From: Acanthococcus lagerstroemiae
Lineage: Eukaryota > Arthropoda > Insecta > Hemiptera > Eriococcidae
Assembly (NCBI GenBank): GCA_031841125.1
Contig: CM063112.1
Location: 62,177,722 to 62,241,721 of the forward strand
Length of the DNA: 64,000 bases
Reading direction: 5' to 3'
The position numbers were made by a program, and so were the translations under genes. Numbering within the stretch: position 1 is the stretch's first letter; every line of letters begins with the position of its first letter. Under the pieces are notes generated by a model, which saw only the letters and a list, made by a program, of their open reading frames with translations, did no database searches and was not told the DNA's origin. Positions 47,481 through 58,149 of the stretch are shown here, piece by piece.

Positions 47481-48399
47481 CTCTTCGAGGAAAAAATTGA
47501 AAAGTATTATATTTATGTTGAACATTGAAAATTCTCTAAAAATTGTCGCCCAACTGAAAGAATCCAATGGACTGGAGAAGTTTGATAGCGCACTTTAAAA
47601 GGTATTTTTATTTTAAATGTCGATTAAAAAAAATAGCAGTTCAAATCGCTCACGTCTCCAAGTGTTTCTCTCTCATCTACTCATTTGATTACCAGCTTGA
47701 GTGCCAAAACATGATTCATATATGCAAGAGAGAAAGGGGAGCTTTCGAAACCCATTTTAAACTACCCCTCCTAAGAGTGCTTCCTAGATCCACACTGGGA
47801 CAGATAGAAGCGAGAGAGATTTCGGCTCCAGGAACAGGTTTTTGTATAATTCAATGCTTTTCTGTATCGTCTTTTGAAGTCCTTTTTTCATCTTTTATCG
47901 AGTACCAACTGGGAGATGAAGGAATCTTGATTTCTGTCTCCTAAATCACAGCTCGGTAAGCTTTTTATCTTTCAGTGGAGAAGTGAACGGTATTTGAATT
48001 CTCCGGTATGTAGAAAGATAGCGGACTGTGACAAATAGATTTTCCTTATTTTTGAGAAATTGGCGGGAGAGGGGAGAGGATCCAGTATACCTCGCACCTG
48101 TACAGAAGTTTTTGGACGGTTTTCAGGTCTCGTTCGTCCGTAAGATTCCATTAGTGGGTCCTATAAGATGCCTAGCTAAAAGTCCGATTCAAAATAAAAT
48201 CTTCCAAGTTAACTTCAAAGACGACATTCAGAGGTCAGTTTTTTAGAGGGGTGAGGGGAGAGGGGGCAGGAGATGGAAATAATTTCCAAAAGTATGAGGA
48301 AGAAATTTGAACTGCGAAAGTGGCGTTTTGAAACACACGCAATCCATTTTTGAAGTTATTTTCCACCTTCCCTCCTCTAAGCTTCACAGGGGGTAAAAC

Positions 48400-49760
48400 T
48401 TAAAAATTCAGTTTCCAACGTTCACCGGGGGGTTTTTCAAGTTGCCGAATCAATTTTTAGGTTTTTTTCTCTTTACTCGGCCCCCACTCTTTGAGCGCAA
48501 CCCAGGATGAAACGTGTCAATTTCAGTTTTGGCTCAATTAATCGGATTTAGGTTAAATGGACTATTTACGTTGTTGAATTAATCTTGTAGATTGGGGTTT
48601 TCTGGCTGTTGAATAGAGCTTTGAGATTATTTCCCCCGTAACTATCACACCTCGTGATCTTCAAAGTGGTTTAAAATCTATAAATAATAATTAAATTGTC
48701 CACCTATTTTACATAATTACGGAAGATTGATAAGTAGAAACCGGATTCTTCGGCATTTGTCAAGTCATTTCCTTGATAGGCAGATAAGTTATTTTGAGAA
48801 ATAAGCACAAATCATGGTGGTAGGGGGCTAAGAAAAATTTTTTATAATGCCGAAAATGGGTTAAATGCAAAAAGTGGCGTTGCGTGCCGAAAAATGCCAA
48901 AATATGCTATTTTGTCAACACCAGGTTTGCCTTTACGCGGTCAAGTCGAGATCATAGAAGAAGTGCGTCGAAAAATTCAGATCATTCCTTAGAACAAGTT
49001 TTTTCAAAAAATGAAGTGTTCGTGTTTCTTCGAGAATTGAGTATTTCTTTCAGTGACACTTCTTACGGTTTCTCGTGATCCACAGGTGCTGTCTGCATAT
49101 AATTTTGCAAATTCTGCAGATGTTGCTGCCAAGTTTCCTATTTTTTAATGCCGGAGAATCCGGTCTCTATTTATAAGTTACTGAATTCAATTTTGAGATT
49201 ATTTTATCCCTAACTCTACGAACGCCATAGGGAGCTGAAATGCGCCAGTTCACATCTTGGCACCATTAACAACATTTAGATTTGAAAAAGACTACTGTTA
49301 GGTCGGTGAATGTGGTTATTTTCTCCCTAACCCCAAACCGTCGAATTTCACAGTTGAACTGAAATAAATAAATTAAATTTCCGACCTAATTTATGTCGTA
49401 TTGGAGTTTTTCAGGTCGCTTAATGTTCCCCTAACCACTACCCTACGAGCGCTGTAGGGGCTGAAGTGCACCAATTCCAATATTGACCCAATTAAGTGAA
49501 TTTAGGTTGAAATTGGGGATGTTCAGGCTTTTGAATTCATTTTTAAAATTATTTTCTCCCTGTCTCTCCTCCTATCAAACTCCGTAAGTGTGTTCAGATC
49601 TAGAAATTCAATTTTTGACTTTGTTTTATATTGCCGCGGAGGTTCTCAGTTCGTTGAATCCATTTTTGATGTTATTTCCCCCTAACACCTCTTATCCATT
49701 GAGCGCCGCTGGGGGCTGAAATGTGTGAATTTCAAGTTTGGTAGAACTAACTGAAGTAAT
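48400..49760. repeat. Degenerate tandem array, about 160-200 bp unit
   Basis: Recurrent order of words: GTTGAATTCATTTTTGA, ATTATTTTCCCCCTAAC, GAGCGCCGTAGGGGCTGAA, GTGCACCAATTTC, GGCCCAATTAA, TTTAGGTTGAAATTGG, TTTTCAGG. The clearest units lie at 49190-49330, 49430-49560 and 49665-49760, with weaker ones at 48400-48680. Word content overlaps that of the palindrome 40500-41530, so the two are probably one superfamily. Confidence 0.52.
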
Positions 49761-49863
49761 GACTTAATGACCAGTTCTGAAGTAACTTCGAGCAAATAAT
49801 TCTTCTATCGTCTTATTCTTAAAACTTCAAACAATAACACGATACGTAGATCTAATAGTCTTG

Positions 49864-50100
49864 AGGTCTGGTTGGCCGAGTGGATAGCGCGTTGGTCTCG
49901 GAATCTGGAGGCCCCGGGTTCGAGCCCACGATAGCAACTCGCCAGATTTCGACCTAGGCCGGTTTTTCGGCCAGACGGAAGAGGGCTAGGACATCCATAA
50001 CAACCTCCCCGACGTCTCTGAAGTAATGCTCGAAAGAGCGAATTCTAAGGCTCGGGTTGAGAGCAAATTAAGAAAAGAACTTTCAGGAGGGTAAAAAACG
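49864..50100 (+). mobile_element. tRNA-derived SINE, copy 3
   Basis: Box A TGGCCGAGTGG and box B GGGTTCGAGCCC are intact. The tRNA-like fold is similar to Ser/Leu in the D-arm, but no convincing long variable arm is seen, so the parental tRNA is left open. Direct repeats AGATCTAATAGTCTTG (49848-49863) and AGGTCTAATGGTCTTG (50101-50116) match at 14 of 16 positions. The target again contains GTCTTG. Confidence 0.84.
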
Positions 50101-50245
50101 AGGTCTAATGGTCTTGTGAGCGTTCTATCGAATTTTACCAAGGACTAAAAACTGAATTGGCGACTATATTTATAATATTTAGGATAGTAGAAAAATACAG
50201 TATTGCAGAGTCGTCAGTAGATCATGATCACCCGATGTTTCATTT

Positions 50246-50572
50246 TTATCCGTAGTAAGAAATTAAGAGATTAGAATTGTCAGGGACAAGAGTTTGTAAT
50301 AATACATCAAAGTGGCGGGCATTGTAAGAAGTTGTGCTCGTTATGAATATCCTACAGTTACGAATTTCTTGGTCAGTTGCAGAAATTTTGTTTCCGATCA
50401 CCTTTATTTCCAAAGAGACCACTGAGCGACAGTTTGCCCTCATCCAACCAGCATCGCTATCGACATTCTTGTTAACACCCGTGCCTCGGTAATTATGCCT
50501 AAAAACGTCGTCGCTGCAACCTGTATCGTATTCGAATGCCATAAAAAAGGCAGAAACGTGACACTCAACCAA
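50246..50572 (-). other. 108-codon minus ORF, unrecognised
   Basis: The frame includes YDTGCSDDVFRHNYRGTGVN and IKVIGNKISATDQEIRNC. It sits about 7.8 kb upstream of the exon 1 ATG and just beyond SINE copy 3. No domain, signal peptide or splice context supports a gene, and its length is within chance expectation. Confidence 0.18.
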
Positions 50573-50579
50573 CCTACCC

Positions 50580-51480
50580 GTCCAGTGGTCCAGTCACTCG
50601 TCAGATGGCATTAGGCATCGTATCGTATGGACATTCCGAAAATTCGATCCGAAATCACCAGACGCCAGGCCATCTCTCGTTTGGAGTTCGCTTATCCGAA
50701 CATTCGATTAGCAGGCACACGCCACTGGGATGCTGGCACACGCCATCTGATGCCAGCGGCGCAGCGGTCAGCGAGGTAAAATAATAATAAAAAAAAAACT
50801 GTGGACTCGCAGATGCTCACCGGATAATATATTAACGCTTCAGCATTCGTCGTGCTCGACTCGGTTCTACTTTTGGTCGCTCCAGGCTATCATAGCCTCT
50901 GCTCTGTGTATCGGTCCTCTGTCGGCATTCCAGCTGGCTTCGCTGTATTTTTCACCTGCCTCCAAAATGCACCTGGCGTACCGCGCATGCGTACCGGGGA
51001 GAGGTCCTACATTTTTCTACATAACTCTTTGGACAAAATGAATCGAATCGTAGAATATAATTCGTCTACGAATCGTTTTCAAATCAATCGTTCGACCACG
51101 TGTCGCTTCCAGATCGTTCGAAAATAACAAAATGTTAAATTAATCCTGGAAAACGGAGGAAGGAAAAACAGATCGTGAAGAAGTCGAATTTATTCGGCGA
51201 TGCTGTCGGATTCGAGTAAACACATTCCAGATGGAAAAGAAATGGAGGGAGCGCGAAAGGTGAAGGAACGTCGGCACAAATATTGCACATGTTTGTTCGA
51301 TAAACAAGGAGGCACCGAGTCGTTAATTGTCATTAAACTCTGTTCCGGTGTGCAGTTAATGAACTATTAATTACGATGACTGTACCGGTAGTGCGGTGGG
51401 AATTCCAATTTTAAAGCTAATAAAACGAGATCGGCTTGAGTAATCAAATCTGCGTACTCGAGGGTGAACTATGTACTTGA
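50580..51480. other. Unique block upstream of the minus-strand gene
   Basis: Moderate GC with a small inverted repeat (CGTCAGATGGCAT near 50600, ACGCCATCTGATG near 50743), an ATTAACGACTC / TTAATTGTCATTAA-rich stretch at 51320-51375, and no coding signal. Confidence 0.28.
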
Positions 51481-52429
51481 AAAAAATAGGGAGTGTCCTG
51501 ACCGTGTTACGGTGTAAAACCTTCTTGCCAGCTCTCGCTCATTTCAGTGCCTGTAGTTCCTAGATCATATCCTTAAAGTCCGTTTGTTTTCAAGCATGAG
51601 GAAAGAGGTGGCAAGTTGGTAGATTGAAAGACGAGGGCGTACTCCCATTTCTGAGGAAGTGACTCGAAACATATAAAGAAGGCCCCTCGTATTATGCTGT
51701 TCTAAGGCGATATATCCTCCCTCTTTCACCTTCGCCATAAAAGAAGATGGAAGCAACTGCTGAAGTAATCGACCATCGTAGTGACCAAATTAAACTCGTA
51801 TGGCTGTTTCGGGTCTTAGAAACTGCATTTTCTCTTCATTATAATATGCTTCTGAACAAAACAAAACTTTCGTTTTTCAAGTTGACAAAAAGTAGAAAGT
51901 CGAGACTTTTTTTTAATGCTATAGGTACTTATCCCTTTTAGAAACGAACTATCGGCAATGAAAATCAAATCGACTATAAACTTTTTCTGAGACAAAACAG
52001 TTGACACTAGTAGAGGCGCCGGAAAGGAATCATGAGTGGGAGGGTACAATTCAAACTTCTGTTGACTTTTTTAAAATTCTTTTCTGTTGAAAATCCAATC
52101 CTAATTAGATCAGAGGGGGGGGGGCATAAGCGTGTTTCGACCTTCTGAGTAGGATGTTCCAAAAGTGCATATAAGTATGTGGTGGGGCCAGGCCTAAAGG
52201 AGGGGGATTTTTTTCTTCTCTCGGCTGTTATAAATACTTACCATCCGGCATTCCTAGTATCGCATTTAATTTTTGCATTTGATTCGAGTTTTATAAGAAA
52301 ACTGATAGCGTGTGATTATTTCTTACGGGAAATTATGTGTTAAAAAGTTTTGTGTACATTTTTCTACGAAATACAGGCAGCAGCTTACAGCAGTGACATT
52401 ACTGTGATGGTAATAATATTAGAGCTCGG

Positions 52430-53317
52430 ATTTTTATGATTTGTCATGTTTTTCTACATCGGAGAAGACCGCGCATATCGTGTAGATCTTTGCGAATTCT
52501 AACATTCTGAGTAAAATGAGCTTAATTTGATGGTGCATATTTTGCATATTTTGGGTATAAATGCATGTTTGTTTTTGCATATTTTAGACTTTTAAGCGCA
52601 TATTCGTCATATTTATGACTTTTTTTTTTTTTTTTTTCATTTTCAGTCATATTTTGGAAATTTTGACCAACTTTTTTTTTTTTTTTTTTTTTTTTTCACT
52701 GAAAACTGCAAACCTGAAAAAACCAAGAAATTCTGAAAAAAATTTTCCGTACTGATACATCAAAAGTACTACAATTTAAATCTGAAAATCAATACAAAAG
52801 TGACTGATTTCAGAACGCCTTCTGTTTTAAAAAATGATTTTCAAATTAAAAAATCCTTTCAAAAGACCCTGTAACACCGAAATCGGTATATTTCAATATA
52901 CCAACCATCGTGACCTATTAAAAATTAAAACTCATGCATTCAGGAACTCTAAATTATCCCGAGTCAGCGAAATTGGCCTACGACGACGTTAACGATGAAA
53001 CCACCGCGACGCCGGTGTGGTGGTCGACTTCCACCTTTCGCACCGATCGCACCGATTAACGAATGTTACAAGTAGATCAACAAATTAAAATTTTTGATTG
53101 ATGTTTTAGAAAAAGTAAAGTGGTTTTTTATCTTTCGAGTTTTTTTTCCTTTTAAGTATCGTGCCGTCAATTCTAGCGCGATACAGACCCCATCTGGATG
53201 TTGCATAAAAGTGCATTTTTGCTAGATAAGTGCATATTTTGTCATATTTTGACGAAAATAAATGCATGTTTTATACGCATAAAACAATTTTTTAAGCGCA
53301 TGAAAATCCGAGCTCTA
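52430..53317. mobile_element. Element with TAGAGCTCGGATTTT inverted ends
   Basis: Left end TAGAGCTCGGATTTTTATG and inverse of the right end TAGAGCTCGGATTTTCATG. Flanking GTAATAAT and GTGATAAT suggest an 8-bp duplication with two stray bases. The outer 150 bp on both sides are dense in TGCATATTTT and GCGCATA words. The centre (52950-53060) is a distinct GC-rich patch that may be a transposase or captured remnant; no reading frame is convincing. Confidence 0.62.
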
Positions 53318-53374
53318 GTGATAATGGTTCAGAACAGCGCTGGATATAACTGACGTCATAGGTTAATTTGTCTC

Positions 53375-53545
53375 TTGATCGATCTGTGATCCGTGATTCG
53401 GATCACATCTATTTTGAAGTTGTACGAACCGTAAATGACCATACATCGCGATTCGGATCAAAACACTGGAAAAAAACAACGGAAAAAATGATCCGAGATT
53501 CGTGATTCGGATCACTTTTCATGTCCGTATCCCTCATCCGTGATT
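53375..53545. repeat. Second GATC-dense block (GTGATTCGGATCAC words)
   Basis: TTGATCGATCTGTGATCCG, GTGATTCGGATCAC twice, GCGATTCGGATCA and TGATCCGAGATTCGTG within 170 bp, many of them imperfect hairpins. It lies about 60 bp beyond the element 52430-53317. Confidence 0.5.
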
Positions 53546-54129
53546 CAGTTCAGAAAAATAATTAGTACTTTGTAATTCGAGTCCGCAGTGATTTTGTCCA
53601 CTCCTGCTGATAGGTAGGAAGAGAAGGCTCCAAGCCGATAGCAATATTAAAATTATATGTTCGATAGTCAGTGTTGAAACTTTGGCAAATTCCAAATTTG
53701 ACCAAGGATTAGGCTCTAATTTTTAATGAAAATGAAAAATATTTTATATTATCGTGACTATATCAGTGGAGGGAAAAAAATTATAGAAAAAGTAAAGTGT
53801 GCCCGAGCACACTCGGCATCGGCACATCTGGCAGTCACTCTTATGGGGGGGGGGGGTTAGAAACCAAGTGATATAATCGAAATTTCAGAGCAATGGGAAG
53901 TAAGCTTATTCTGCAACAATACGTTGACTGAGAAATGATCAAGCAGCATCTTCAAATACTAAAACCCTATTTCTTGGAGAATTAAGGGGCTGGAGGTCCA
54001 CCAGTTTTTCTCTTTTGAAAGAGAATATATCGAATAACGTATCGCCATTGTTCGGTTTTTGCTTCGCTGAATTCGAACGTTCTATCAAGTCGAGATGTTT
54101 GGCCCGTCCCTGATTTAGGCCCCAAGATG

Positions 54130-56290
54130 AAAACTGTACATTAATTTTAAAAAGGCAAAGTAAAACGATGGGTGAATTATGTTGAAAAACTGTATAAACA
54201 TGGATCAGGTATAAGTAAATGTATGGAAAGAGAAAATGGTGTGGAGGATGAAGAAAAGAACCCATTTTGAGATCAAAATTTGATAAAACTCTGAAAGCAA
54301 TGAAGGCAGGTTTTAAAGGAGAAGGAGTTGATGAAATTACTAGTGAATTACTGTAGGATGCTGGAGAAGTAGTTCTAAAAAATTTGTATGAATTAGTTTG
54401 CAGAATGTACGAATAAGGAGAAATGCCAACCGACTTCCAGAAACACAGGTGAATTTGATCCCTAAAAAAGCTAAAGCAAGCAAATGTGAAGAGATTGTTG
54501 TACTCTGGTATAAGTTTACTTTCGCATGCATCAAAGATTCTAACAAGGGTAATAAATACGAAAATGCAAAATACAGAGGAAGAAATGGAGTGGAAGAAGA
54601 TCAATTCGAATTTAGAAAAGGTAAAGGAACTAGGAAAGCAATTTTACATTTGAGGTTTTAAATAGAAAAAAAAAAAAAAAAAAACTGAAAAGGTTTGGAT
54701 ACATATGCAACTTTTGTAGATTTAGGAAAAGCTTTTGATAATGTTGAATGGTCAAAAATATTTCAAATATTGAAGGAAATAGGGGTTAAGTATAAAAAAA
54801 AGAAAAGTAATATGGAACTTACGTGAAAATCAAAGGGCTCAAATACAAATAAAGGAGGAAGTGGGAGAAGCAGAAGTTCAAAAAGGAGTGAGACAAGGTT
54901 GCTGTTTGTCACCAGTATTGTTGAACCTGTTTACAGAAGAGGTAATAATTGAGGAGCGCAATTAATGAGTTTTTGTTTTCAACAGCTCTGTCTTGCCGCG
55001 CCAGGAGCATGCTTTGCAAAAACAAAGACGACAAATTTTTCTTGAAGGTTGAACTTATTGATACCTACCTTTAAAAAATCCGTTATCTACTTTACTGTTT
55101 TTCTGACAAAGTGTTTTGTTTGTTTTTCTTAAAACTAAAATTTTGCAGTTAGGTCACTATGGAAGTGGACTCCTCAATTGAAGACGGCGAATGAAAGGAA
55201 TTCATGGGTAAGAAAAGGTTTGCAAATTACATTGCAAGCTGTGACGTACCGAAGAGTTTTTCTGAGAGGGGGGGGGGGTAAAAATTGTGAGAGTCTCAAC
55301 TGACTCAACTCAAAATTCCCATGTATCAAAGCAAAAAAAAACCTTTTGACTGAACTCAACGTTAGATTTGTTGGATTTTCCCAGCTTCTCAGTTCAATTC
55401 CCAGCCATCAAAACAAAAAAAAAACACATTTTATTAACTTGTTGGATTTTTCCAACTCTGCCTGACTGAAATCTTAAATCGTAAATTTCCCCAACTGCCG
55501 AGGGAATTCCTACGGGGGGGGGGGGTAAGTTGCCCTTCCCACCCCCTATCGGTACGTTCCTGATTGCAATAGAGTGGAAGGAAGTGAAGAAAAACTAAAG
55601 AAAGCGTTAAGAAAGTTCAGTAGAAAATTTAAAATGAAAAATAAAATGAGACTGAATAACAATAAAACAAAAGTAATGGTTTCCAGTAGATGGGTACAAA
55701 ATCCAATGAACATGGAAATACATAGAAGGTGAAAAAATAAAGGAAGTAAAAAAAATTAAATACTTACGTAGTCTGATAACACAAGATGGAAGAAGTAAAA
55801 CAGAAATGAAGCATAGAATATGAACAAGCTAAGAGAGCTTTTTTTTTTTCAAAAAAAGGAGACATAATATTTCGGGCGAACATAGACTTGAAAGTAAGAC
55901 AGATTTCATCGAACGTAAATTTGGAGTATAGCATTGTATGGATGTGAAACCTGGACAGAAGGAACACAAGGGAGAAAAAGGATAGAAGCTCTTGAAAATG
56001 TGGTGGTATCGGAGAATATTGAAAGTCAAATCTATAGAAAATATCAGGAATGAAGAAGTATTGAGGCGAATAGGAAGAGAACGTGAAATTTGGAATATAC
56101 TCGTATATTGTAAAGAGAAAAGTTGAAATGATAGTTCATACTACGAGTATAAGACATCCAGAGATATTGTTATTACTGCTAAAGGGAATGATGGAGGAAA
56201 AGAACTGGAGAGGAAGGCAAAGATGAGCTGTGAAGAGCAGATAATAAGAGATATAAGGTATAAATCCTTCTAAGAAATGGAAAGATTAGC
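54130..56290 (+). mobile_element. LINE (non-LTR retrotransposon) remnant, copy A
   Basis: Decayed reverse-transcriptase ORF with many stops and shifts, in order: a KAGFKGEGVDEI...ELL region, YELVCRMYE.GEMPTDFQ, LISHASKIL, motif A FVDLGKAFDNVEW (about 54712-54752), motif B GVRQGCCLSPVLLNLF (about 54885-54930). After the break it continues with KFKMKNKMRLNNNKTKVMVSS, ALYGCETWTEGTQ, IENIRNEEVLRRIGRE and RHPEILLLLLKGMMEEKNW. The FADD motif C expected after motif B is missing: 54960-55238 is unrelated DNA, followed by the MITE 55239-55562. Clade not assigned. Same family as 61095-63170. Confidence 0.8.
55239..55562. mobile_element. hAT-like MITE family with internal tandem repeats, copy 3
   Basis: CTGTGACGTACC at the left end and GGTACGTTCCTG at the right, with flanks ATTGCAAG (55231-55238) and ATTGCAAT (55563-55570), 7 of 8 identical. 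Two long G runs sit about 25-40 bp inside each end. It splits the plus-strand LINE remnant 54130-56290. Confidence 0.78.
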
Positions 56291-56984
56291 ATAGGAGAGA
56301 GAAAAGTGACTAAAGAATACATCATACTTCAAATTAGCGACTGTGACTGGGCTTCAATATATAGAAATGAAGGGTTTTGGGTTGATGGTTTCGATGATTG
56401 CCATATATTTTTGATCAGATCCGAATTTAGCCCCCAAATCGAAATTTCACTTTCGAAAGGAAAATCAAATTGTTAAAATAGGGGATTGCTAGGTCATATC
56501 GCTCGATTATCCCACTGGATTTTACATTTAGGGGCGTGAAATCTAAACTTGGCAATGAAAAACTATAATAGCTTCTTCTGCTTTCAAATTCAATATCGTC
56601 GAATGATGTACAAATTTCTGAAAAGATAGCATAGAAGGTAATGTTGAGAAGCCAGGAAGTAGACGCGCAATATTGATAATAATTAATTACTCCTGATACT
56701 AGAACCAGTGGGAGAGTAAGAGGCTAATATTCAAGATCCAGATAGTTGAGATTACTACTAAATGCATTATATACATATTCTATGGTTCATTTCCATGCAA
56801 TACACTGCCGTGTGGAATTCACGTAGAAAATATAATTTTTTGCTAAAATTGAACCTCAGTTTACTCGCCGTTGCAGTTATGTTACGAGGGTCTCATTTCA
56901 TACCACCCGCGTTGAATTTTTTTTCCAGAAAATAATAAAAACCATTTCTTTTTCTCCGATTTGCAAAAAAATGGGCGTCTGGCG

Positions 56985-58045
56985 TATTTATACTTGGTGG
57001 AGCATAAGGCGATGCACACATACTAAAGTGGCTCCCCAGACGCCGCACTCCTGGCCTCGGAAACTACACTTTCGAGTTTCGCGTCGGTGACCAGAGGGAC
57101 CTTCTGAGTCTGTCTCGAGCCCTTATTTTTCCTCTCCTTGCTTCAGATGCTATATGGGACACTTTACTAACCGCGAGGCAACGTTTACCCAGCGTTAACC
57201 TGGAATTCGGGTGGCTCATAGCCGGACTGTGTTTCCTTCCTTCGCCCCTCACCTCTTCATCTTGGTACGTGTGGCGTTGCAGGAAGGTGGTGACGGCGAG
57301 GTGAACCCTGTCGGAGGGTCCGCAACAGCTGCAGCAGCTCTAGGGATGGTACAGAGTTAGTTGTGACGAGTGTGGGCCAAGTTCTTTTTGTCGGCCCTTG
57401 GCCTCGACCATTCTATCTTTTCGTCTTCTTCTTTGTGATGGCCGAGACAAAGGTCGATACTCGGTTCCATCTCCTTCTACGTTTCAGCATTTCCGAAACC
57501 TTGGTGTCCGGCGTAAGACTGTCGATCTCGCCGTCATCGGTGTCGCTGTCGTTGCCGAGGTTGATCATTTTTACTATCTCGTGCCTCTCCTGCTCCCAGG
57601 CCTCGCAATCGAACATGGTGTGCCAGGGATGTCCTCCACCCCTTGATCACAGTGCGTGCACGTGGGGCTCGGCGCTATGCGCTATCGCCGTCTGATGTTG
57701 GTAGGTGCTGAAGCACTCGTGGCGCTCAGTACTATCAGGTAGAAGTTCAGTTCCGCATGGGACCTGTCTGATCACTGATCAAAGTCGCGTATTAGCGCTT
57801 GGGTCTACTCCCCCTTAATCGACTGGTCGAGTGCGTCCTTCCACTTATGAAAAGTGGACTGCTGGATGTCCCGCTTGACCGAAAGTGCCTCCCGTTTCGT
57901 CCTTGCTCTCTTCTTTGCATCGTACAACCTCCGCTATTTCCCCGACCTTGAGTTCGATCGGTGGTATCAGCGTATTTGCCTGGTCATGTAAGGTTTCGTG
58001 CAGGCAAGCTCTCATTCTTACAATGTCCTTTGTTGAAACGGGGGG
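56985..58045 (-). mobile_element. R1-clade LINE 3' portion, inverted and decayed
   Basis: Reading the minus strand from 58045 downward: PPIELKVGEIAEV, a frame change, KKRARTKREALSVKRDIQQS, TFHKWKDALDQ, LNFYL, then CTHC...GHTMFDCEAWEQER (the same zinc-knuckle C-X2-C / H-X4-C as the plus copy). The 3' UTR and the tail TGTGTGCATCGCCTTATGCT finish near 56990. Multiple stops and shifts. The 3' UTR aligns in detail with the tail-only copies at 28300-28615 and 20530-20750. Confidence 0.8.
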
Positions 58046-58149
58046 GGGGGAGGCAAAATGATATTTCCGCCCCATGCTTCGCTAGTGAGGAGCAAGTGCC
58101 CCAGCTCCTAATTTCGGCACCACTGGGTGCACAGCTGAATCAGTAATAT

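Noticed and set aside
49864..49945. Functional tRNA gene
   Set aside because: The tRNA-like module is fused to a SINE body, repeated three times with target duplications, and lacks a complete cloverleaf.
53939..54604. The longest minus-strand ORF in the window (221 codons)
   Set aside because: Most of it runs antisense across the plus-strand LINE reverse-transcriptase remnant, where an A-rich coding strand lacks stops on the other strand. No domain.
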